Shown one piece after another: positions 32,533 to 38,292 of a DNA stretch of 38,292 nucleotides. The position numbers and the translations under genes are program-made. Source of the stretch: an uncultured Caryophanales bacterium (GTDB taxonomy: Bacteria > Bacillota_I > Bacilli_A > RFN20 > CAG-826); the NCBI GenBank assembly GCA_946183335.1, contig CAMGZN010000001.1, positions 1-38,292 of the forward strand, read 5' to 3'. The number at the start of each line of letters is the position of its first letter. Position 1 is the first letter of the stretch. The notes below the pieces were generated by a model that did no database searches, was not told where the DNA came from, and saw nothing but the letters and a program-made list of their open reading frames with translations.

Positions 32533-33261
32533 ATGAAAAAATCCAAATTACTTATGCTTTTGCCAGCTTTCTTACTCGTTGGATGCGCGAAATCATTAAC
32601 CGCTGAAGAAGCTCAAGCTGTTGCAAAAGCCATCAACGAAAAGCGTGCTGCTGAACCAATCGAAGAATTCAGTATGGAAGTTTATTCCAAGTACGTTGGT
32701 ATGGGAGAAGACGGTGAAGAGACTGCAAAATATGAATTCAATGCTCCACAAGTTTACTTCCACACATACGAATCAGAAGACAGTGAAGAGCACTGGGCAT
32801 ACGCCAAAGATGGTAAGTACTACATCGTCAGCTACGAAAAAGATGGCGAAGAAGAAACAAAAAATTACTACGAATTTGGCGAAGAAGCCAAGGCTCAATT
32901 CGATTCCATGATTGCTTACACCAAACAAGGAGTCAAAGCCGAATTTGACGCATACGCTGTTGTTGATATTGATGCTCTTAAAAACGAGTATGCCAAAGGC
33001 GTTGATGCTGAAGTCAAATACAGCAGCAAAGGCGATGGCCAATTAACAGCCGAAATCGAATGGTCTGGCGAAGTCGAAGGTGCTTCAGGTAGTATTAAGG
33101 CTAAAGCTGTCTATGAAGATTACAAGCCAGCAGAAATGTCTGTTGAAACAGAATCTTCCTACATGGGAGAAAAGATGGAAATGAAATTATCTGCCAAGTT
33201 TGGCTATTCAGTTTCTCCATCCTATCCATCACTCGATTCTAGTTGGACAAAACTTAACTAA
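32533..33261 (+). CDS. Hypothetical acidic lipoprotein
   Basis: A 242-residue secreted lipoprotein: lysine-rich start, hydrophobic core (LLMLLPAFLLVG) and lipobox LLVGC with the lipidated cysteine at about residue 18. The mature part is strongly acidic (many Glu and Asp) with alternating Tyr and short beta-like segments (YAKDGKYYIVSYEKDG, DGQLTAEIEWSGEVEG), and no known motif that I recognise. It could be a surface binding protein of the LolA/LppX-like beta class, but this is only shape-based. It is a single-gene transcript with its own promoter and terminator. Confidence 0.8.
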   Translation: MKKSKLLMLLPAFLLVGCAKSLTAEEAQAVAKAINEKRAAEPIEEFSMEVYSKYVGMGEDGEETAKYEFNAPQVYFHTYESEDSEEHWAYAKDGKYYIVSYEKDGEEETKNYYEFGEEAKAQFDSMIAYTKQGVKAEFDAYAVVDIDALKNEYAKGVDAEVKYSSKGDGQLTAEIEWSGEVEGASGSIKAKAVYEDYKPAEMSVETESSYMGEKMEMKLSAKFGYSVSPSYPSLDSSWTKLN

Positions 33262-33279
33262 TAAGTAATTACCTTTCTA

Positions 33280-33307
33280 AAACTAGTCCTTTAATGGGCT
33301 AGTTTTT
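33280..33307 (+). terminator. Terminator after the lipoprotein gene
   Basis: A stem AACTAGTCC / GGGCTAGTT (one G-T pair) with a 6-base loop, followed by a run of T, lies about 20 bp past the stop. Confidence 0.9.
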
Positions 33308-33372
33308 TTATTTTTTATATATTTCTTAACTCAAAAGATATCTTCTCTCTTTCTTTTATAAGAAATGGAGTG

Positions 33373-33378
33373 TATATT
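33373..33378 (+). promoter_or_regulatory. Putative -10 box of the rnf operon
   Basis: TATATT 12 bp before the rnfC ATG at 33391. The implied leader is about 6 nt and there is no clear ribosome site. No consensus -35. Confidence 0.4.
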
Positions 33379-33390
33379 TATAGAGTTATT

Positions 33391-34698
33391 ATGATAGCAA
33401 AAACAAGAAAAATTCATGATGCAATGGAAACAGTCGGTGCGCTTCAAGCCATTAGATATGTTGATCCAGAATTCATTTATTTAGCAGTCACAAATGCTCG
33501 TTGTGCCACTGCCGATGTTTTTGTTAAACCTGGCGATCATGTTGATTGCTGCCAAGTTGTTGGAATGAGACACGGTCCATTCTTTGAACAACCGATTCAT
33601 AGCACAGTCTCTGGAACTTTTGTTGGTATTGAAAAACACTACCACCGCAACGGAAAACTTGTTGATTATCTAAAGATTGAAAACGATAAGAAAGAAACAT
33701 ACGCTAAAGAAGTTAAGCAAAGAACTCCAGAGGAAATTGCAAAACTAACTAAACAAGACATGACTGCAATCATTAAGAATTGTGCTGTCGTCGGCTTAGG
33801 TGGTTCTTCATTCCCAACTTATATTAAATTCCAAACAGATAAACCAATTCACACCATTTTGGTTAATGGTATTGAATGCGAACCATTCATTAATGCGGAC
33901 CACCGCTTATTAATGGAGTATCCATACCGTCTTTTAGACGGAATTAAATATGTGATGCAGGCTTTTAACTGCAAACACGCCAAGATTTGTATCAAATCAA
34001 AGTACAAAGATATTAAAGAAGTTTATGATCAAGTTCTCAAAGAGAAAGCTTATGAGAATTCCGGTATTGAACTCTGCTTAGTTGGAAACTACTACCCACA
34101 AGGTTGGGAAGTAGAAATGATTAAAAATGCTGAAGGCATTCAACTTGCCCCAGGAGAGCTTCCAGCTAATCGCGGAATCATCAACTTCAATGTTTCAACT
34201 ATTGTTGGTATTTACAAAGCCATTAAATACAACATGCCAGTCATTAAGCGTTTTATCACAATTAGTGGAGACGGCATTAAATCCCCAAAGAACTTTAGAG
34301 TTCGCTGTGGAACCTCAATTAAAGAACTTATTCCACAGTGTGGAGGTTACACTGATGAAGAAACCGAAAAAGTCTTTATTCTAGGTGGACCAATGATGGG
34401 GGCGTCAGTCCCAAGTGATGATGTTATTATCACTAAAACAGTCACATCAATACTTGTATTGAATAAACGTAATTATCAAGAAGAACCATGTGTCAGATGT
34501 GGCTCATGTGTTCTTTCTTGCCCAGTTCATCTTGAACCAGTTCAAATCATGAATGCTGTTAAAGCACTTGATAAAGAACGCATTAAAAAACTAAATCCAC
34601 TTCGTTGTATCGAATGTGGTCTTTGTACATACTCATGTACATCGAAAATCCAAGTGACTGACTATGTCAGGAGGGCGAAATTATTCGCGAAAATGTAA
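33391..34698 (+). CDS. rnfC: Rnf complex subunit RnfC
   Basis: The peripheral Fe-S/NADH-side subunit of the ferredoxin:NAD+ oxidoreductase, 435 residues. Features: the N-terminal RnfC barrel region, the nucleotide-site motifs GLGGSSFPTYIKF and NGIECEPFINADHRL, the SLBB-like section (ISGDGIKSPKNFRV), and two C-terminal [4Fe-4S] motifs, CVRCGSCVLSCPVHLEP and CIECGLCTYSCTSK. The start at 33391 gives the usual beginning; the upstream GTG at 33370 would overlap the promoter. The stop overlaps rnfD (TAATG). Confidence 0.95.
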   Translation: MIAKTRKIHDAMETVGALQAIRYVDPEFIYLAVTNARCATADVFVKPGDHVDCCQVVGMRHGPFFEQPIHSTVSGTFVGIEKHYHRNGKLVDYLKIENDKKETYAKEVKQRTPEEIAKLTKQDMTAIIKNCAVVGLGGSSFPTYIKFQTDKPIHTILVNGIECEPFINADHRLLMEYPYRLLDGIKYVMQAFNCKHAKICIKSKYKDIKEVYDQVLKEKAYENSGIELCLVGNYYPQGWEVEMIKNAEGIQLAPGELPANRGIINFNVSTIVGIYKAIKYNMPVIKRFITISGDGIKSPKNFRVRCGTSIKELIPQCGGYTDEETEKVFILGGPMMGASVPSDDVIITKTVTSILVLNKRNYQEEPCVRCGSCVLSCPVHLEPVQIMNAVKALDKERIKKLNPLRCIECGLCTYSCTSKIQVTDYVRRAKLFAKM

Positions 34699-35822
34699 TG
34701 ACAATCGTTAAGGAAAGCGCGCCACACTTACGAAGAAAAGCTTCTGTCACTAGAATGATGGTTGATGTTTTAATCGCGCTTTTCCCAACACTTGTTTTTG
34801 CCTTTGTTGTGTTCCCTTTGAATACTCTTTGGATCTTCTTAATCTCCATGGCAAGTATGAATGCTTGTGAATTCATTTATGTCGGATTAAGAAACATGAT
34901 GCCAAAGAGTGGAGAGAAACATTCCTTTAAGGAAAAGTTTATCTACGCCTACAAAGGCAAATACCATTTATCAAACTTCCTCACCGCATCAATCAGTGCA
35001 ATTATCTTTACTTTAATCCTTCCACCAGGAGCACCACTTTATGCCGTTCTTATTGGAGCAGTTGTTGGAATTACTTTAGGCAAACTTGTTTTTGGTGGAT
35101 TAGGCAGCAATATTTTTAACCCAGCAGCGGTTGGTATGGTCTTTGCAAAGCTTTGCTTTGGCGGACAATATGTTACCCTTCAAAGTTGGTACTACACCAT
35201 CCCAAAGGTTGATGGTGTCGCCGCCGGTACAGCTTTAGCCGAAGTTAACGGAGGGGCTTTAAGCAACCTTGGACATTATCCATTACTCAATCTTTTCTTA
35301 GGACAAATTCCTGGCACACTTGGTGAAGTCTTCAAGATTACGATTATCCTAGGATTAGTTTATTTATTGATCCGCCGTTCTGTTGATTATCGAATTGTCG
35401 TTTCTTACTTAGGAACATTTACTTTATTAATGCTTATTGCTGGATTAACTGTCCATGGCTTAAATAACTCAGTTAACCCATTCCACTTCACCGCATATAT
35501 GCTTCTTTCTGGAGGCGTATTGTTTGGCGCAACATTTATGTTAACTGATCCGGTGACGTCGCCAATTAACCCACCAAGTCGATGGATCTATGGCATAGTT
35601 GCCGCAGTCTTTACGGTGTTTATTCGTTTATTTGCCGCCCTTCCAGAAGGTGTTGGTTTCTCAATCTTAATTGCCAATATGGTTGCAGTCTTCTTAGACC
35701 ACTACGAATGGAGTAATCCACGTTATACATGGAAGAAGTTCTTAGCAATGGGACTGATTGTTGTCTTGTCTGCTTTGACGGTCTTCCTCGTCTTACAGTT
35801 TGGAGGTGTCTATCATGGCTAA
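34698..35822 (+). CDS. rnfD: Rnf complex subunit RnfD
   Basis: A membrane subunit of 374 residues with about nine or ten hydrophobic helices, related to NqrB. It normally carries covalent FMN on a Thr in a D-x-x-S-G-A-T context. Here the matching site reads DGVAAGTAL (Asp172 to Thr178), with the Thr kept but the preceding residues altered. Other family signatures are GGLGSNIFNPAAVG and GVLFGATFMLTDPVTSP. It overlaps rnfC by one base and rnfG by 8. Confidence 0.95.
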   Translation: MTIVKESAPHLRRKASVTRMMVDVLIALFPTLVFAFVVFPLNTLWIFLISMASMNACEFIYVGLRNMMPKSGEKHSFKEKFIYAYKGKYHLSNFLTASISAIIFTLILPPGAPLYAVLIGAVVGITLGKLVFGGLGSNIFNPAAVGMVFAKLCFGGQYVTLQSWYYTIPKVDGVAAGTALAEVNGGALSNLGHYPLLNLFLGQIPGTLGEVFKITIILGLVYLLIRRSVDYRIVVSYLGTFTLLMLIAGLTVHGLNNSVNPFHFTAYMLLSGGVLFGATFMLTDPVTSPINPPSRWIYGIVAAVFTVFIRLFAALPEGVGFSILIANMVAVFLDHYEWSNPRYTWKKFLAMGLIVVLSALTVFLVLQFGGVYHG

Positions 35823-36348
35823 TACCAAACGTTACGTAATAACAGCGATTACTCTTGGTTTAATCTGCGCAGCTAGTGGAGCTTTAATTGGTGTCACAAA
35901 CGCCATTACTGCAAAACGAATTGACCAAAACGAAAAAGACAATATTCAACGTGGTTTTGCAGAAATTTACGGTCAAAACCCGGTTGTTTCTGATCCAAAG
36001 CCAATTGAAGGAAAGGATTATACAAATCAAGTTTATACAGTCGAAATTGAAGGTGTCGAAGGTGTGCAATATGCCTTTAGAGCTGATGGTTCAAACATGT
36101 ATGGAAAGATTTCTATGCTTGTTGGTTTTGATAGCCTTAATCAATTTAAAGGAATGTCAATCATTGCTAATACTCAAACATATGCTTCGACATTGAACCA
36201 AAACTACATCGACAAAATTAAGACCGCTGAAAACAAAAGTGAAAAGATTGAAGACGTAAAGTGCGGAGCGACTTATGGCGCGACTTTAATTCGTGACATG
36301 ATTCATGAAGCACAAGAGGTCGCAAAACAAATAAATCCAAAGGAATAA
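35815..36348 (+). CDS. rnfG: Rnf complex subunit RnfG
   Basis: A 177-residue subunit with one N-terminal membrane helix and an extracytoplasmic FMN-binding domain. The flavinylation site normally reads D-x-x-SGAT; here it is DVKCGATYGAT with Thr153 as the likely FMN-bearing residue and Cys in place of Ser. The start at 35815 is supported by a GGAGG site inside the end of rnfD. FMN attachment would require ApbE, which is probably encoded just downstream (38232). Confidence 0.93.
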   Translation: MANTKRYVITAITLGLICAASGALIGVTNAITAKRIDQNEKDNIQRGFAEIYGQNPVVSDPKPIEGKDYTNQVYTVEIEGVEGVQYAFRADGSNMYGKISMLVGFDSLNQFKGMSIIANTQTYASTLNQNYIDKIKTAENKSEKIEDVKCGATYGATLIRDMIHEAQEVAKQINPKE

Positions 36349-36349
36349 T

Positions 36350-37090
36350 ATGAAAAGAGAGAAAGGACAGACGAAGAAAAATTTCCTGAAAGGAATCATT
36401 CAGGAAAACCCATTACTTGTTTCAATTCTTGGAACATGTCCTGCTTTAGCGACGACAAAATCGCTTGAAGCAGCAATTGGTATGGGTATTCTTTTCACAA
36501 TCGTTTTGCTTTGCTCTAACGTCCTTGTTTCCTTACTGAGAAAACTTATTCCTGATGAAATCAGGACTCCAGCATATATCGTTATCATCGCGACCTTTGT
36601 CACGATGGTTAAGATGTTTGCGAATGCGTTCCTTCCAGAACTTTATTCAACACTAGGTGTCTTTATTTCACTTATTGTTGTTAACTGTATCGTTTTAGGA
36701 AGAGCAGAAGCTTATGCTTCAAAGAACACCGTCTTCGATTCGTTTATCGATGGCTTAGGTATGGGCGTTGGTTACACGATGGCCCTTTGCATAATGGCGT
36801 TCTTTAGAGAACTAATCGGAACAGGTGGATTTACCTTCGGACAAATCTTCACCTTCATTCCATATACAGCACTAATCATTCCTGGAGCAGAGAATTTTAA
36901 GATTTCCGTGTTCCAGAATCCGGCTGGAGCGTTTATCGTCTTTGGTTTAATTCTTGCAGTCATGGCGTTCTATAAAAATAGAAAAGCCGAGATGAAAGCT
37001 TGGGAAATAAAACAAGCCAAACTTAAAGCCGCAGAAGATGCCAAGAAGAAACTCGAGGCACAAAAAGCTAATGTAGGAGGACAACAATAA
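36350..37090 (+). CDS. rnfE: Rnf complex subunit RnfE
   Basis: An integral membrane subunit of 246 residues with six helices, paralogous to RnfA. Marker segments: NPLLVSILGTCPALATTKSL near the N-terminus, VVNCIVLGRAEAYASKNTV in the middle and GGFTFGQIFTFIP. The cysteines in the first and fourth helices are those that bind the membrane-embedded Fe-S cluster shared with RnfA. A Lys/Ala-rich cytoplasmic tail of about 35 residues extends past the usual end. It overlaps rnfA by one base. Confidence 0.95.
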   Translation: MKREKGQTKKNFLKGIIQENPLLVSILGTCPALATTKSLEAAIGMGILFTIVLLCSNVLVSLLRKLIPDEIRTPAYIVIIATFVTMVKMFANAFLPELYSTLGVFISLIVVNCIVLGRAEAYASKNTVFDSFIDGLGMGVGYTMALCIMAFFRELIGTGGFTFGQIFTFIPYTALIIPGAENFKISVFQNPAGAFIVFGLILAVMAFYKNRKAEMKAWEIKQAKLKAAEDAKKKLEAQKANVGGQQ

Positions 37091-37683
37091 TGAGCGATTT
37101 TGTTACCTTCATTTTAGCGATTATCTCTGCAATGTTAATTGATAACGTTGTCCTTTCAAGATTCTATGGAATCTGCCCATTCCTTGGTGTTTCCAAGAAG
37201 GTTAAATCCTCACTTGGTATGGGAATTGCTGTAGTTTTTGTTATTTTAGTCGCAACTTGCGTCTGCTGGCCACTATACACTTATATCCTTGAACCGGCTG
37301 GTATTCCGTTCATGGATACAGTTGCCTATATTTTAGTCATCGCTTCACTTGTTCAACTCGTTGGTCTCTTCATTAAGAAGTATTCACCGTCGTTATATAA
37401 ATCACTTGGTATTTACTTGCCACTAATTACGACAAACTGTGCTGTGCTTGGTGTTGTTCAAACAAACACTGACACCGGCTTAAGATTTATTGATGCTCTA
37501 GCTAATGGCTTAGGAACATCAATTGGGTTCTTAGTCATTATCGTCGTCTTTAGTTGTATCCGCACCAGACTTGAAAGTGCGAATACACCAAAAGCATTTA
37601 AGGGTCTTCCAATTGCCCTGATTACTGCCGCCATTATGGCGATTGCTTTAATGGGCCTACAAGGATTATTCGCGGGGATTTAG
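37090..37683 (+). CDS. rnfA: Rnf complex subunit RnfA
   Basis: A six-helix membrane subunit of 197 residues, the usual length. Recognised by NVVLSRFYGICPFLGVSKKV in the first helix and LITTNCAVLGVVQTN in the fourth, each with the cluster-binding cysteine. RnfA and RnfE form the pseudo-symmetric membrane core. It is followed by the small cysteine protein after 2 bp. Confidence 0.97.
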   Translation: MSDFVTFILAIISAMLIDNVVLSRFYGICPFLGVSKKVKSSLGMGIAVVFVILVATCVCWPLYTYILEPAGIPFMDTVAYILVIASLVQLVGLFIKKYSPSLYKSLGIYLPLITTNCAVLGVVQTNTDTGLRFIDALANGLGTSIGFLVIIVVFSCIRTRLESANTPKAFKGLPIALITAAIMAIALMGLQGLFAGI

Positions 37684-37685
37684 TT

Positions 37686-37910
37686 ATGACACAAACTGAG
37701 TATTTAATCGTCGCTATCATTATCCTTGTTGTCCTTGCGGTAACATTTATTGTTTCTTTCGTTCTCTATAAGAGAACACCGAAACCAAAAGGTTGCGAAG
37801 ACATCGAAATTAGCGAAGAAAAGTGCGCTGGTTGTAATAACGAATCTTGTGCTTTCTATAAAGAAAAAGATTCGATCGAGGTTTTAAAAAACAAAAAGGA
37901 GGAAAAGTAA
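37686..37910 (+). CDS. Small membrane-anchored cysteine protein inside the rnf operon
   Basis: A 74-residue protein not found in standard rnf operons as far as I know. Residues 6-28 form one membrane helix; the cytoplasmic tail has four cysteines, Cys37, Cys47, Cys50 and Cys55, in the pattern C-x9-C-x2-C-x4-C. The last three repeat the C-x2-C-x4-C spacing of the RnfB cluster in the next gene. It may be an additional single-cluster electron carrier or an assembly partner for the shortened RnfB. It is 2 bp after rnfA and 1 bp before rnfB, so it is surely co-expressed. A FeoB-associated cysteine-rich protein is an alternative but its spacing differs. Confidence 0.8.
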   Translation: MTQTEYLIVAIIILVVLAVTFIVSFVLYKRTPKPKGCEDIEISEEKCAGCNNESCAFYKEKDSIEVLKNKKEEK

Positions 37911-37911
37911 G

Positions 37912-38232
37912 ATGGATGCAATATGGATTGCTGTATTAATTCTACTTGGCTTAGGTCTCCTTTTAGGTCTTGGTCTTGCGATTGCCGAGAAGATTCTACA
38001 TGTCAAAGAAGATGAGCGTATTGATGAAGTCGCTAAACGTCTTCCAAATTATAACTGTGGATCTTGTGGTTATGCTGGATGTAAAGGTTTGGCTGAAGCC
38101 ATCGTTAAAGGCGAAGAAGAAAACTTAAAGAAATGTAAACCTGGCAAAGAAGAACAAAACTTCAAGCCAATTATTGAATACCTGGATCAACATCCAAATG
38201 AAGACGGATCAAAGGTTAAAGTTCATTTATAA
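37912..38232 (+). CDS. rnfB: Short Rnf complex subunit RnfB (single cluster)
   Basis: Only 106 residues: an N-terminal membrane helix (about 4-25), then one [4Fe-4S] motif Cys49, Cys52, Cys57 and Cys75 (NCGSCGYAGCKGL). Typical RnfB continues with at least two ferredoxin-type CxxCxxCxxxCP clusters; these are missing, and the reading frame ends at a TAA that overlaps the next ATG. The end therefore looks natural and not a frameshift. A strong AGGAGG precedes the ATG. Electron entry from ferredoxin must then rely on this one cluster, RnfC or another subunit. Confidence 0.88.
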   Translation: MDAIWIAVLILLGLGLLLGLGLAIAEKILHVKEDERIDEVAKRLPNYNCGSCGYAGCKGLAEAIVKGEEENLKKCKPGKEEQNFKPIIEYLDQHPNEDGSKVKVHL

Positions 38233-38292
38233 TGAAAAGATTGATCCTTCCATTATTATTTTCACTTTGTTTGTGTTCGTGCGCAGAACCTA
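38232..38292 (+). CDS. Lipoprotein start, probably ApbE (FMN transferase), cut by window edge
   Basis: Twenty codons remain in the window: a signal peptide (MKRLILPLLFSLCLCSCAE) with a lipobox ending in LCSC. The ATG overlaps the rnfB stop by one base, so it belongs to the rnf operon. ApbE, a lipoprotein that attaches FMN to RnfG and RnfD, commonly follows rnf genes; that identity is inferred from position only. Confidence 0.6.
   Translation, partial: MKRLILPLLFSLCLCSCAEP

Noticed and set aside
37912..38232. Frameshift truncating RnfB
   Set aside because: The stop overlaps a new lipoprotein start in the normal operon style, and the 60 bases that follow encode a signal peptide, not a ferredoxin. 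A far-upstream sequencing error remains possible but unsupported.
1..38292. CRISPR array, tRNA, insertion sequence or prophage
   Set aside because: No regular repeats, cloverleaf sequences, transposase or phage motifs were recognised on either strand.

Overview
The window is a stretch of chromosome from a low-GC, anaerobic, gut-type Bacillota, probably from the Bacilli/Erysipelotrichia/Mollicutes-like side of the phylum. This rests on three things. A housekeeping block keeps the Firmicutes order cysS-rlmB-sigH-rpmG-secE-nusG. The metabolism is strictly anaerobic: a purine-degradation island, an iron-sulfur serine dehydratase and an Rnf complex. Internal genes carry AGGAGG-type ribosome sites. 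The code is standard, since at least one gene (12556-13413) ends in TGA. I saw no tRNA, rRNA, IS element, phage gene or CRISPR array.

Left part (1-7618, minus strand): a metal-efflux P-type ATPase cut by the window edge and its cysteine-rich ArsR repressor; then nusG, secE, rpmG, a 38-residue rubredoxin-like protein, mrp, a divergent SigH-like sigma factor, rlmB, cysS, and a single-chain L-serine dehydratase (sdaA).

Centre (7701-24843): a 14-gene minus-strand operon of about 16 kb with carbamate kinase divergent at its head. In transcription order it holds mocA, a first molybdenum hydroxylase (FAD, FeS, Mo), hydA, ssnA, a PreA-like reductase, a second molybdenum hydroxylase in mirrored order (Mo, FeS, FAD), a threonine-synthase-like enzyme, a second PLP enzyme, ygeY and ygeW, and it ends in a strong terminator. 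This matches the anaerobic purine/urate-degradation island of gut bacteria. Hydroxylases and cyclic amidohydrolases would open the purine, YgeW would release carbamoyl phosphate, and carbamate kinase would make ATP. The diaminopropionate ammonia-lyase YgeX is not recognisable; two fold-type II PLP enzymes occupy its place.

Next (24915-29714, minus): serA, serC, a DUF1015 protein and glutamate dehydrogenase form a serine/nitrogen operon with a possible attenuator in its leader. A gapped repeat of about 33 bp lies upstream of both this promoter and the purine-operon promoter in the same orientation, which suggests co-regulation. Then come a phosphopantetheinyl transferase, an unknown membrane protein, an MscS channel and an acidic lipoprotein.

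Right end (33391-38292, plus): an Rnf operon, rnfC-D-G-E-A, then a 74-residue membrane-anchored cysteine protein, then an unusually short RnfB with a single cluster motif, then the start of a lipoprotein that is probably ApbE. Rnf would turn reduced ferredoxin into an ion gradient, complementing the ATP from carbamoyl phosphate.

The least expected signals are the remodelled end of the Rnf operon, the shared upstream element, the PLP pair, and a set of first-in-transcript genes (sdaA, cysS, the phosphopantetheinyl transferase, the 30742 membrane protein, rnfC) whose -10 boxes sit so close to the ATG that the mRNAs look nearly leaderless.
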